DNA from: Phyllobacterium lublinensis
GTDB lineage: Bacteria > Pseudomonadota > Alphaproteobacteria > Rhizobiales > Rhizobiaceae
Direction: 5' to 3'
NCBI RefSeq assembly: GCF_020164435.1
Contig: NZ_JAIUDQ010000011.1
Coordinates: 101,517 to 165,516, forward strand
DNA: 64,000 nucleotides
Shown: positions 16,484 to 24,733 of the stretch, piece by piece
Layout: each line of letters opens with the position of its first letter
How positions within the stretch are numbered: position 1 is the stretch's first letter
The notes under the pieces: model-generated
Told to the model about the DNA's origin: nothing
Seen by the model: the letters and a program-made list of their open reading frames with translations, nothing else
The model's database searches: none
Program-made: the position numbers and the translations under genes

Positions 16484-17296
16484 CTAATGCCCAACTTTGG
16501 AAAGAACATCGGCGCGCAAGAATCGCTCCACGACGAGCATGAAGCCTATCGAGGGAACGAGCAACAGCAGCGCAGTGATTGAAGCGATCTGATAATTGCC
16601 GCCAGACCCTGCGGTGTAAAGCAACAGCGGCAGGGTGGTCACATCGGGAGCGCCGACAAAATAGGTCCCGGTAAACTCGTCAAGCGACTCCAGAAACACA
16701 AAGATGGCGCTCGCCATCAGTCCAGGGGCCGCGAGCGGCAGCGTCACATCCCGAAATGCACGAAACGGGCCGGCACCAATGGAACGCGCCGCTTCCTCAA
16801 GATCAGTATCCACGGCTGAGAACGCCGCGGTCGCGATCCACACCGCATAGACCAGACCGTGGGTCACGTGAACCATCACCACGCCTGCAATCGTTCCGTT
16901 AAGCCCAATCTGATAGAAGAACCGGGCTATGTTCACATAGACCGGCAGGTTCGGAAATGCCTGCGGGATGAGGAACGCCAGAAGGATCAACCCGCGGAAT
17001 GGAAGTTTAAGCCGCGAGAGCGCATAACCGGCCGGGATCGCCAGGGCCAATGAGGCAATGACGGTAAGGATCGCGATGGTAATGCTGGTCAGCAATGATC
17101 CCATGGCATTGCCTCGCGGGGCGAACACCCGCTGCCAGAAGCTGAAGCCATATTCCAGGGGCAGCATATGCGGAAAGTACCATTTCTCCGCCACGGTCCA
17201 AAGAACGAGATTGGTCAGCGGCCCGAAGATGATGAACGCAAGCAGGCCGAGTATCAACGCACGCGGCAACCACCAGAGATCGACGCGAGCCATCAC
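16484..17296 (-). CDS. ABC importer permease 2 (Fe3+/spermidine/phosphonate class)
   Basis: 270 residues with about six transmembrane helices and the EAA-loop signature LEEAARSIGAGPFRAFRDVTLPLAAPG that docks onto the ATPase. The family is the PotC/PhnV/ThiP-like binding-protein-dependent permease group. The start overlaps the stop of permease 1 by 4 bases, so translation is coupled and a heteromeric permease pair is expected. Substrate discussed under the binding protein and the PHO-box entries. Confidence 0.9.
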   Translation of the reverse strand: MMARVDLWWLPRALILGLLAFIIFGPLTNLVLWTVAEKWYFPHMLPLEYGFSFWQRVFAPRGNAMGSLLTSITIAILTVIASLALAIPAGYALSRLKLPFRGLILLAFLIPQAFPNLPVYVNIARFFYQIGLNGTIAGVVMVHVTHGLVYAVWIATAAFSAVDTDLEEAARSIGAGPFRAFRDVTLPLAAPGLMASAIFVFLESLDEFTGTYFVGAPDVTTLPLLLYTAGSGGNYQIASITALLLLVPSIGFMLVVERFLRADVLSKVGH

Positions 17297-18114
17297 GAGC
17301 GCTCCTTCACCGAGTGACGCAGATATATCAGAGCGGCCCCAGCCGTTAATATCAGCGAGATCAGACCGAGCGCATTGGCCACGCCATAATCACCGTGGGC
17401 ATTGATGCGAAATGCGATATCGGCGGTCAGCATGGTCGGAGATTGTGCGTTGATCATGAGCGGCACCGACAGGACGGACATCATGGTCACAAAGGACAGG
17501 ATCAGGCCCACCATGAGCGTTGTCGCAATCTGTGGCAGTACGATCTCAATCAGGATGCGCAGCCGCGAGGCGCCAAGGTTGCGCGCGGCCTCGATCGTGC
17601 TGCGGTCAAGCGAAGCCATTGCGCCCGCAACCAGCAATGTGACGAAGGGGGTCTGCTTCCAGACAAAGGCAATGACAATGCCGCGCCAGTCGAGAAACCC
17701 GATTGTCTGCAGTGGAGTCAGGAGGCCGAGACTGACGAGTATGTTGTTCATCAGCCCATTCTTGGCAAGGAATGTTCGCATGACCTGGCCGACGACAATG
17801 AAGGGGATGAACATGGGCCAGCGATAGAGCCAGCGCAATATAGCCACCGCGCGGGGATTCTCGCCGAGGGTGAGGTATCCGCCGATCGCTATGGACAACA
17901 GGCCGATAAGTGCGGTCGAAACCGTCACGATCACGACCGTGAATATCATGTCGCCCGAATAAAGCTCGAACGATTTGGTGAAATTGCCGAGGCCTAGCAC
18001 ACCTCCAACGTCGAACGCTCCCACGACAGAGGCGAAAAGCGGCACGATGAAGAACAGCACGATCATGATCAGTGCCGGCAGGACGAGTGCGATGGCAATA
18101 AGGCGTTTCTGCAT
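17293..18114 (-). CDS. ABC importer permease 1 (Fe3+/spermidine/phosphonate class)
   Basis: 273 residues, about six helices, starting MQKRLIAIALVLPALIMIVLFFIVPLF, and carrying the EAA loop STIEAARNLGASRLRILIEIVLPQI. Partner of permease 2 with a 4-base overlap. A GC-rich hairpin in the 65-bp gap before it (18137-18163) separates it from the binding-protein gene and probably lowers permease expression relative to the binding protein. Confidence 0.9.
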   Translation of the reverse strand: MQKRLIAIALVLPALIMIVLFFIVPLFASVVGAFDVGGVLGLGNFTKSFELYSGDMIFTVVIVTVSTALIGLLSIAIGGYLTLGENPRAVAILRWLYRWPMFIPFIVVGQVMRTFLAKNGLMNNILVSLGLLTPLQTIGFLDWRGIVIAFVWKQTPFVTLLVAGAMASLDRSTIEAARNLGASRLRILIEIVLPQIATTLMVGLILSFVTMMSVLSVPLMINAQSPTMLTADIAFRINAHGDYGVANALGLISLILTAGAALIYLRHSVKERS

Positions 18115-18136
18115 TGTGAGACCCGGGGGAGGGGAG

Positions 18137-18163
18137 GGCGCCGCAAGTCATTCTCGCGGCGCC
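18137..18163 (-). terminator. Intercistronic GC hairpin between binding-protein and permease genes
   Basis: Arms GGCGCCGC and GCGGCGCC are perfect 8-bp complements around an 11-base loop. On the coding (minus) strand no T-run follows, so it is more an RNA-stability or attenuation element than a full terminator. Such elements after a binding-protein gene are known to give excess binding protein (malE-type organisation). Confidence 0.55.
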
Positions 18164-18179
18164 TTGTTCTGCCTGATAA

Positions 18180-19316
18180 TTAGTTGGCTACATTCTTTTC
18201 GTAAGCTTCGAGAATAGCCGAATTGTAAGGAGCGATCGGGAATGGCTTTGCCTTGCTGGCAAGGTCGTCCGGCGAGATATCGACGAAGAGCTTGTCCCAG
18301 CTCGCCTTGTCGAGTTCCGGCTGCACATATTTCGCGTCGATACCCGGATACCAGTTGAAGCGCTTGACGATACCGTCCGCCTGGATCTTGGGGCTGGTCG
18401 CGAGCGCGACAAACTTCTCGGCCAGTTCGGTGTTCGGGCTCTTGGCCGGAATGACATAATGCATCGGCTGTCCGGGCATGCCTGGCGCTGGCAGCACCAG
18501 TTTCATTTCGGGCGGCAGCTTGCCGTCCGCCTGCCAGGAATAGAACATGTCCACCCAGACAGGCCCCATGGCGATTTCGCCGCGACTTAGCATGTCGAGC
18601 GTTCCGGCATTACCGGGGGTGAGGGTGGCGTTGGTGGTGAAATCCTTAAGGCTCGCGAAGGCCTTGTCCCACTTCTTGGTCTCCGCTTCCTCAAACGGGC
18701 CATTCATCAGCTTGTTGGCGTCACCATCACCGAAGGCGTAGATCCAGCCCATGACGAAACTGACACCCGACGCACCGCCCTTGATGCCATTGTAGCCGAA
18801 CTGCTTCGGATTTTCCTTGGCCCAGGTGACGAGTTCCTCATAGCTTTTCGGCGGGTTGGGTATGAGCGCCGGGTTGTAGGCTATTGCTGTCTGGCTGGAG
18901 AACATCGGCATCACATAGCCGTCCACATTCGCGCCGAGCGCCATCTTGGCCTTCTCGCTGGTGACCATTTCGCCCGAAGGGATCTTGGAACGGTAGGATT
19001 CGAGATAGCCGTTCTTGACCAGCGGTCCGGCAAACTTTTCATGCACGACTGCAACGTCCGCATCCCATTTGTCGACATTCGCCTTCGCCTGGGCGTCAAA
19101 CCGCTCGACGATCTTCTGGGAGCCGGCATCGCCCGGGCCAGTGCCGACCACACGCACTGTTGTTCCGGGATTCTCCTTTTCGAAGATGGGGGCAAGATAG
19201 TCATTGACATAGTCGACCATGTTCTGGTCGCCGGCTGTCAAGACCGTAAGGTCCGCAGCGGAGGCGGGCGCCGCCGCCAGTCCGAGGATCAGTGAAGTCT
19301 GTAGAAGCGTTTTCAT
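18180..19316 (-). CDS. Periplasmic solute-binding protein of the leftward ABC importer
   Basis: 378 residues from the ATG at 19316 (GGGAG ribosome site). A clear signal peptide (MKTLLQTSLILGLAAAPASA) precedes a type II binding-protein fold (ADLTVLTAGDQNMVDYVND; FSSQTAIAYNPALI; PVWVDMFYSWQADGKLP; YVIPAKSPNTELAEKFVALA). The family (PotD/FbpA/PhnS group) binds polyamines, ferric ion, phosphonates or phosphate esters. The neighbouring phosphodiesterase and the PHO-box-like promoter favour an organophosphate such as a glycerophosphodiester. The ligand remains an inference. Confidence 0.88.
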   Translation of the reverse strand: MKTLLQTSLILGLAAAPASAADLTVLTAGDQNMVDYVNDYLAPIFEKENPGTTVRVVGTGPGDAGSQKIVERFDAQAKANVDKWDADVAVVHEKFAGPLVKNGYLESYRSKIPSGEMVTSEKAKMALGANVDGYVMPMFSSQTAIAYNPALIPNPPKSYEELVTWAKENPKQFGYNGIKGGASGVSFVMGWIYAFGDGDANKLMNGPFEEAETKKWDKAFASLKDFTTNATLTPGNAGTLDMLSRGEIAMGPVWVDMFYSWQADGKLPPEMKLVLPAPGMPGQPMHYVIPAKSPNTELAEKFVALATSPKIQADGIVKRFNWYPGIDAKYVQPELDKASWDKLFVDISPDDLASKAKPFPIAPYNSAILEAYEKNVAN

Positions 19317-19388
19317 CGTTAACTCCCGTGACAAACAATTATGGTTGGCATTCTTTTCAATTGGCGCTCGCGTCACGCCGCCAATATC

Positions 19389-20489
19389 TCAATGAGCAGT
19401 GCCTTCGGACGATGCATTGAATATGAACAACGCCGTGGCCGGTACGCTGATTTTCACAATCTCGCCCTGACCGAAGGGGTTGTCGGAGTCGACAAGGATT
19501 TCATCCACTCCCAGCCGAACCGCATGGCGCCAGTGACCGCCCGGATAGCTGACGCTCGTCACCTGACCGCGCAGTTCCAGCGCTCCCGGCTCCACTGCGG
19601 CTGTGGCACTGTTGCTCGTCAGGCGCGCCGCCTCGGCGCGGAACCGCAACTCGACCGGTCCGCTGCGCAAATCCCTGCCATTCCTTGCTGTCACAGTCGA
19701 GGCATTGAAGGCGCCCTCGTGCAATTCGATCTGTTCGCCCGAAACCCGCGCTTGCATGGACAGGATGTTCTCCGCACCCATGAAAGCGGCCACGAAAGGC
19801 GAGGCGGGCATGTTGTAGACCGCCTCGGGCGATCCCTGTTGCTCGATTCTGCCGGCATTCATGATCACAATGCGATCGGCCATCACCATGGCCTCCTCCC
19901 GATCGTGGGTAACGTGAATTGCGGTGATCCCGAGGCGCTTTTGCAACGAGCGTATTTCATGACGCACCGTGAGCCGGATGCGCGCGTCAAGATTCGAGAG
20001 CGGTTCGTCGAGCAGGAGAATTTCCGGATCGATTGCAAGGGCACGGCCCAATGCCACCCGTTGCCGTTGCCCCCCTGAGAGCTGTCCCGGCTTGCGGCTG
20101 CCGAGGCCGGAAAGGCCCAGCAGATCCTGCATCTCCTTGATCCTTGCGTCGATTTCCTCGCGAGAGCGCTTCTGCAACTTCAACCCGTAACCGATATTCT
20201 GTGCGACGGTCATGTGTGGCCACAGCGCATAGGATTGAAACACCAGCGCCATGCCGCGCTTGTCTGGCGCCATGTGCGTGACATCGCGTCCGGCAACCCT
20301 GATCGATCCGGCGTTGGGCTTGGCAAAGCCGGCGATTGTCCGCAGCAATGTCGTCTTTCCGCAGCCGGACGAACCGAGCAGCGCAACGAACTCGCCTTTG
20401 CCAATGCCGAGGTCGAGGTCATCGAGTACGGTCGTTGCACCATAGCCGACACTCATTTTCTCAACCTTGAGGAAAGCCTGTATGGTCAT
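19389..20489 (-). CDS. ABC importer ATP-binding protein (PotA/UgpC/FbpC class), first gene of leftward operon
   Basis: 366 residues. Walker A GSSGCGKTT (~38), Q-loop VFQSYALWPHM, signature LSGGQRQRVALGRAL, Walker B ILLLDEPLSNLD, H-loop IHVTHDREEAM, then a C-terminal TOBE region (~250-360). Energises import through the two permeases downstream. It leads the operon ATPase - binding protein - permease 1 - permease 2 - LacI - phosphodiesterase. The promoter lies in the 239-bp divergent region and contains a PHO-box-like repeat about 50 bp upstream of its ATG. Confidence 0.92.
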   Translation of the reverse strand: MTIQAFLKVEKMSVGYGATTVLDDLDLGIGKGEFVALLGSSGCGKTTLLRTIAGFAKPNAGSIRVAGRDVTHMAPDKRGMALVFQSYALWPHMTVAQNIGYGLKLQKRSREEIDARIKEMQDLLGLSGLGSRKPGQLSGGQRQRVALGRALAIDPEILLLDEPLSNLDARIRLTVRHEIRSLQKRLGITAIHVTHDREEAMVMADRIVIMNAGRIEQQGSPEAVYNMPASPFVAAFMGAENILSMQARVSGEQIELHEGAFNASTVTARNGRDLRSGPVELRFRAEAARLTSNSATAAVEPGALELRGQVTSVSYPGGHWRHAVRLGVDEILVDSDNPFGQGEIVKISVPATALFIFNASSEGTAH

Positions 20490-20540
20490 TTCTCATCCCC
20501 GATTGCACAGCTGCGCATTTTTTTCTTGTACTGTCCGTTT

Positions 20541-20558
20541 ATAACAGTGGCATGACAA
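20541..20558 (-). promoter_or_regulatory. PHO-box-like direct repeat for the leftward ABC/phosphodiesterase operon
   Basis: Read on the minus strand: TTGTCAT-GCCA-CTGTTAT, compared with the PhoB consensus CTGTCAT-N4-CTGTCAT (12 of 14 positions in the two half-sites). Exactly ten bases downstream comes TACAAG (20530-20525), a reasonable -10. This is the architecture of PhoB-activated promoters, where the box replaces the -35. The resulting leader to the ATG at 20489 would be about 30 bases. Confidence 0.6.
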
Positions 20559-20627
20559 GTGAAAAATCTTGAAGATGCAAACCTGCCTCGTTCTCCTGCT
20601 TGGCAAGAAGGTATGTGCCCGGTGCCG

Positions 20628-20645
20628 GTGTCATAGAACCGTTAT
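20628..20645 (+). promoter_or_regulatory. PHO-box-like direct repeat for the rightward binding-protein/permease operon
   Basis: GTGTCAT-AGAA-CCGTTAT on the plus strand, 11 of 14 consensus positions of CTGTCAT-N4-CTGTCAT. It is followed after eight bases by TATAAA (20654-20659) as a -10. It would drive the binding-protein gene at 20729. It is weaker than the leftward box, but two boxes facing away from each other in one divergent region make coincidence less likely. Confidence 0.5.
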
Positions 20646-20728
20646 CCGGCTTGTATAAATGTTGATCAAACCTTGGAACCTGAGTAACACAACCTCCGGT
20701 TTGCATCATCCGACACAAAGGGGTCACC

Positions 20729-21703
20729 ATGCGCCAACTTCTCGTCGCTACCATCCTACTGGCATCCGGGCTTCATCCGGCTCTCGCCGCCGAAGGCACG
20801 CTTGTGCTTTATACGAGCCAGCCCAACACCGACGCACAGCAAACGGCCGATGCTTTCATGGCCAAGAACCCCGGAGTCAAGGTGGAATGGGTGCGCGACG
20901 GCACGCCGAAGATCATGGCCAAGTTGCGCGCCGAGATCGAAGCCGGCAATCCCCAGCCGGACGTGCTCCTGATTTCCGACGTCGTGACGATGGAGGGCCT
21001 CAAGAAAGAAGGCCGTCTGCTTCCATTCAAGGATGCAAACACGACGGGAATCGATTCGGCATTGATCGACAAGGACGGCACCTATTTCTCCACCAAGCTG
21101 ATCACCACCGGTATCGTCTACAACACGAAGGCACCCTTCGTACCGGAAAGCTGGAACGACCTGACAAAGCCCGAGGCGAAGAACCTCGTCAGCATGCCAA
21201 GCCCGCTCACGTCGGGTGCTGCCATGATCCACACGGTCACACTCACCGGAAACCTGCCGCAGGGCTGGGACTACTATGGTGAACTTGCGCGCAATGGTGC
21301 TCAGGCTGCCGGCGGCAATGGCGATGTGCTCAAGGCCGTCAGCGGCGGTGACAAGCTCTTCGGCATGATCGTCGACTACATGCCGATTCGTGAAAAGGCC
21401 AAGGGTTCGCCGGTCGAATTCGTGTTCCCCAAGGAAGGTGTTTCGGCGGTAACAGAGCCGGTCGCCATTCTCTCGACGGCAAAGAACCCTGATGCGGCCA
21501 AGGCATTCGTGGACTTCCTGTTGTCGGAGGAGGGCCAGAAGGTCGCGGTCAGGCAGGGATACATCCCGGCGCGTGCCGATGCGGGCCTGCCTGCCGGCTA
21601 CCCGGATCGCTCCACCATCAAGATTCTCAACTATGACGCCGCTGCTGCCCTCGCCGGCGACACGGCCAACAAGGAAAAATTCAGTGAAGTGATGGGGCAG
21701 TAA
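20729..21703 (+). CDS. Periplasmic solute-binding protein, FbpA/AfuA-like, rightward ABC importer
   Basis: 324 residues with signal peptide (MRQLLVATILLASGLHPALA) and type II binding fold (GTLVLYTSQPNTDAQQTADAF; GNPQPDVLLISDVVTMEGL; ITTGIVYNTKAPFVPESWNDL; SEEGQKVAVRQGYIPARADAG). By family it would be called an iron(III)-binding protein, but the adjacent tyrosine pair that binds iron in FbpA is not seen near the usual position (MIVDYMPIREKAKG). Homologous AfuA proteins bind sugar phosphates. With the PHO-box-like promoter, a phosphate-ester ligand is the better guess. AAGGGGT ribosome site. Confidence 0.87.
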   Translation: MRQLLVATILLASGLHPALAAEGTLVLYTSQPNTDAQQTADAFMAKNPGVKVEWVRDGTPKIMAKLRAEIEAGNPQPDVLLISDVVTMEGLKKEGRLLPFKDANTTGIDSALIDKDGTYFSTKLITTGIVYNTKAPFVPESWNDLTKPEAKNLVSMPSPLTSGAAMIHTVTLTGNLPQGWDYYGELARNGAQAAGGNGDVLKAVSGGDKLFGMIVDYMPIREKAKGSPVEFVFPKEGVSAVTEPVAILSTAKNPDAAKAFVDFLLSEEGQKVAVRQGYIPARADAGLPAGYPDRSTIKILNYDAAAALAGDTANKEKFSEVMGQ

Positions 21704-21741
21704 GAGCCATTGGTCATCACCCAGTCCAACCATCATGCCAT

Positions 21742-21769
21742 AAGGCCCGCATCCTCCAATGCGGGCCTT
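21742..21769 (+). terminator. Intercistronic hairpin between binding-protein and fused-permease genes
   Basis: AAGGCCCGCAT and ATGCGGGCCTT are perfect 11-bp complementary arms around a 6-base loop (CCTCCA), 38 bp after the binding-protein stop and ending 9 bp before the ATG at 21779. There is no T-run, so it is probably an mRNA-stabilising or attenuating structure giving more binding protein than permease. Confidence 0.6.
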
Positions 21770-21778
21770 GTCGCAATC

Positions 21779-23461
21779 ATGCGACGGCAACATCCCCGGC
21801 GTTCATGGCTGCCCGCTATCCTTGTTCTGGGCGTCGTCTTCCTACTCAGCCTGCTGCCGGTCGCACGCCTGCTCCTGGCCGCAATCGCCCCCGGCGGCGA
21901 GATCGACCTTGTGGCGTTTGTTGGCCGTCTCTCCAGTCCGTCCGCCATTCGCGCCACCTGGCATACGCTGGATACTGCTGTCCTTGGTGCATTGCTGGCG
22001 CTTGCGATCGGCACACCCTTCGCCATCGGCATCGCCATGACAGACCTGCCATCCCGCCGGTTCCTGGGTTTCTTGCTCCTGTTGCCACTGATGATAGCAC
22101 CGCAGGTCATGGCATTGTCGTGGCTTCACCTTTTCGGCCCTTCCAGCACGCTGCTCGGCGCCCTTGGGCTGGCGCCACCCCCAGGCACAGCCAATCCGCT
22201 GCTCGGGCGCAACGGCATCATCCTGCTCTATGCCATCCAGCACGCACCGATTGTCTTTGTCACTCTGCGCGCCGGACTGTCGCGCATACCGCGTGACCTG
22301 GTGGAGGCCGCCCGCTCGGCGGGGTCATCGCCGGTTCGGGTACTGCTGACCATTATCCTGCCCATGGTCAGGCCCTATCTGGTCGCGGCCACGGCACTCG
22401 CCTTCGTTTCCGGTGTCGGCAATTTCGGGATACCCGCTCTGCTTGGCATGCCCGTCAACTATCTGACACTGACGACGCTGATCTATCAGCGCATCGCCAG
22501 TTTCGGACCCAGCGTCCTGCCACAGGTCGCATCGCTGTCGGTTCTGATCGCGGTGCTCGCCATGATGGGTGTCATCCTGCAGGCATTGGCACTGCGAAGG
22601 GCAGGCCACCGTTTTGCTACAGCTACGCCAGCCCGCTTTGCCTTGGGGCGATGGCGCATGCCGCTCGCACTGTTTGGCTGGATGGTCATGGTGTTCATGC
22701 TGATCCTGCCCGGCCTGGCATTGCTGACCACTGCGCTCATTCCTTCCTTCGGCGTACCCCTTGACTGGACCACGGCAACCCTCTCGAATTTCGAGGAAGT
22801 CCTGTTTCGTCAGGCCTCAACCAGCCGCGCCTTTCGCAATTCGGCGATGCTCGCCGGCGGCGCGGCGCTCATCCTCGCCTTTGGATCAATTCCCCTGTCG
22901 ATCGGTATCGAACGGTTCTCGCGGGTATCGCAGCGCATTCTGCATGGCGCCATCGAGTTGCCCTATGCGCTCCCAGGCATCGTGCTCGCCATTGCATGCA
23001 TCCTTCTCTTCCTGCGCCCATTGCCCCTCATCGGCAGCCTCTATGCCACCGCATGGATCATCCTGGCAGCCTATCTCATGCGGTTTTTCGCTCTCGCCAT
23101 GAAGCCGGTCACGACGGCGATAGGTCAGATTTCGCGCGACCTGGATGAGGCTGCCGCGGCTTCCGGTGCGCGGCCGCTGCGCCGCATGCTCACGATCACG
23201 ACCCCCTTGGCAGCGCCCGCTGCCGTTGCCGGGGCATTGCTTGTCTTCATGAGCGCCTTCAACGAACTGACGGTATCTGCGCTGCTCTGGTCGAGCGGAA
23301 ACGAAACGCTCGGGGTGGTGCTGTTCAGTCTTGAAGAGGCCGGTCTCGGTACCCAGGCAGCGGCGATCGCCGTGACGACCATCGTGGTCGTGGTCGCGTT
23401 GCTCCTTGTTCTGGATCGACTTGGCAGAAGGCTTCCGGCGGGCGTGCTGCCCTGGCGATGA
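21779..23461 (+). CDS. Fused two-domain ABC importer permease (FbpB/AfuB type)
   Basis: 560 residues from the ATG at 21779; an in-frame TTG at 21710 would place the hairpin inside the gene and is less likely, though the ATG lacks a good ribosome site. Two homologous six-helix halves each carry an EAA loop (VEAARSAGSSPVRVLLTIILP at ~180 and LDEAAAASGARPLRRMLTIT at ~465), so a single polypeptide forms the whole channel. AfuB and FbpB share this fused layout. Its stop abuts the stop of the convergent ATPase gene with no base between. Confidence 0.9.
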   Translation: MRRQHPRRSWLPAILVLGVVFLLSLLPVARLLLAAIAPGGEIDLVAFVGRLSSPSAIRATWHTLDTAVLGALLALAIGTPFAIGIAMTDLPSRRFLGFLLLLPLMIAPQVMALSWLHLFGPSSTLLGALGLAPPPGTANPLLGRNGIILLYAIQHAPIVFVTLRAGLSRIPRDLVEAARSAGSSPVRVLLTIILPMVRPYLVAATALAFVSGVGNFGIPALLGMPVNYLTLTTLIYQRIASFGPSVLPQVASLSVLIAVLAMMGVILQALALRRAGHRFATATPARFALGRWRMPLALFGWMVMVFMLILPGLALLTTALIPSFGVPLDWTTATLSNFEEVLFRQASTSRAFRNSAMLAGGAALILAFGSIPLSIGIERFSRVSQRILHGAIELPYALPGIVLAIACILLFLRPLPLIGSLYATAWIILAAYLMRFFALAMKPVTTAIGQISRDLDEAAAASGARPLRRMLTITTPLAAPAAVAGALLVFMSAFNELTVSALLWSSGNETLGVVLFSLEEAGLGTQAAAIAVTTIVVVVALLLVLDRLGRRLPAGVLPWR

Positions 23462-24496
23462 TTATGGGATGATCCACGCGTCCTTGACTGCAATGCGCAC
23501 GAGTCTCCCGGGCGTCAGGGCCACGGGACTGTCGATTGTCAGTCGCTCCCCATTGGCAAGATCAAGCTGCGTCTCGTGAACGGGCCCGCGATAGGTGCTG
23601 GCCCGGACGGTTGCTGGAAGCCCTTCCTCCGCCAGTACAAGCGCCTCCGGGCGCAGGAGAACCCGGGCTTGAGGCACTTCGCTGGCGCGTCCTCGCGCAT
23701 GGATCCGATATCCGCCGATGTCGAGAAGCGTCGATTCGCCGTTCTTTTGCATCACCTGTCCGGACACAACGGCGCCGCGCCCGATGAAGGCAGCCACTCT
23801 GGGGTCGGACGGCGAATAATACACATCCGCTGGAGCACCCACTTGCAATATTTTTCCGCCGCTCATGACCGCAATACGGTCGGAAAGGGCAAGAGCCTCC
23901 GATTGATCGTGCGTGACATAGACGATCGTTGCGCGGGTACGCTGGTGGATCTCGCGGAATGCTTCCACCATTGAGGCCCTCAGATGCATATCCAGATTGG
24001 CGAGCGGTTCGTCAAAGAGGATGATCCTCGTATCCACCACCAAGCACCGGGCAAGGGCGACGCGCTGACGCTGCCCGCCGGAAAGCTCGTCGATCCGCCG
24101 GTTAACAAAGCCTCCAAGGCCAACGCTCTCCAAAACGGCGTCAACACGACCGGCAATCTCACGCTTGTCAAACTTGCGCGTTTTCAGTGGGTAGGCGACG
24201 TTGTCACCCACATCCATATGCGGCCACAGTGCATAGGATTGGAACACCACTCCGACGCCGCGTTCTTCCGGCAATTTCTGTTGTCGCGCATCGGCAACCA
24301 GATTGCCGGCAAAACGAATTTCGCCCTCATCCGGGGCTTCAAATCCCGCGATCAGACGCAACAGCGTTGTCTTTCCGCACCCGGACGGGCCCAGCAATGA
24401 CGTAAACGAACCCGACTCGAAGCCTAGCGAGATATCGGCGAGGGCAGTGGTCATGCCGAAGCGTTTGGTCAGGTCCTGAATGAGAATTTCAGTCAT
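23462..24496 (-). CDS. ABC importer ATP-binding protein (FbpC/AfuC type), convergent to its permease
   Basis: 344 residues. Walker A GPSGCGKTT (~38), VFQSYALWPHMDVG Q-loop, LSGGQRQRVALARCL signature, ILFDEPLANLD Walker B, YVTHDQSEAL H-loop, then a TOBE-like C-terminus (~240-344). It most likely powers the fused permease, the only permease nearby without an ATPase. The opposite orientation, with stops touching at 23461/23462, means it needs its own promoter. A weak PHO-box-like repeat lies 53 bp upstream of its start. Confidence 0.9.
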   Translation of the reverse strand: MTEILIQDLTKRFGMTTALADISLGFESGSFTSLLGPSGCGKTTLLRLIAGFEAPDEGEIRFAGNLVADARQQKLPEERGVGVVFQSYALWPHMDVGDNVAYPLKTRKFDKREIAGRVDAVLESVGLGGFVNRRIDELSGGQRQRVALARCLVVDTRIILFDEPLANLDMHLRASMVEAFREIHQRTRATIVYVTHDQSEALALSDRIAVMSGGKILQVGAPADVYYSPSDPRVAAFIGRGAVVSGQVMQKNGESTLLDIGGYRIHARGRASEVPQARVLLRPEALVLAEEGLPATVRASTYRGPVHETQLDLANGERLTIDSPVALTPGRLVRIAVKDAWIIP

Positions 24497-24548
24497 GCGA
24501 TGGTTTCGATTTCTTCAGGAGTAAAAGCACTGGCTATGGGTCCTCAGC

Positions 24549-24566
24549 GTAACAATCATGTGACGA
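24549..24566 (-). promoter_or_regulatory. Weak PHO-box-like repeat upstream of the convergent ATPase
   Basis: On the minus strand TCGTCAC-ATGA-TTGTTAC, roughly 8 of 14 strict consensus positions (10 if C or T is allowed at the last base of each half). Ten bases downstream is CATAGC, a poor -10. On its own it would be dismissed. It is listed because two better boxes drive the rest of the same transporter. Confidence 0.25.
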
Positions 24567-24733
24567 TCAGTTGATCTTGAGAACGTACTTCCTGAAAAAG
24601 CCAGACGCCACCTGCATGTTGCACAGGAAGCATCGCGATGCAGCCTCAAATCATTACGAAAGTATAATTTGCAACGCAGCGCAGAGGGATTAGTGCTGAA
24701 GTATTCGGCTCTTATCAACGAAGAGAACCTCGA

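Noticed and set aside
20756..21793. 345-codon antisense frame opposite the AfuA-like binding protein
   Set aside because: Shadow frame: the product is rich in His, Arg and Gly without domains, while the plus strand encodes a clear binding protein.
20729..24496. Annotation as a ferric iron importer on family name alone
   Set aside because: The adjacent tyrosine pair expected for FbpA-type iron binding was not seen and the promoter has a PHO-box-like rather than a TGA-N9-TCA element.
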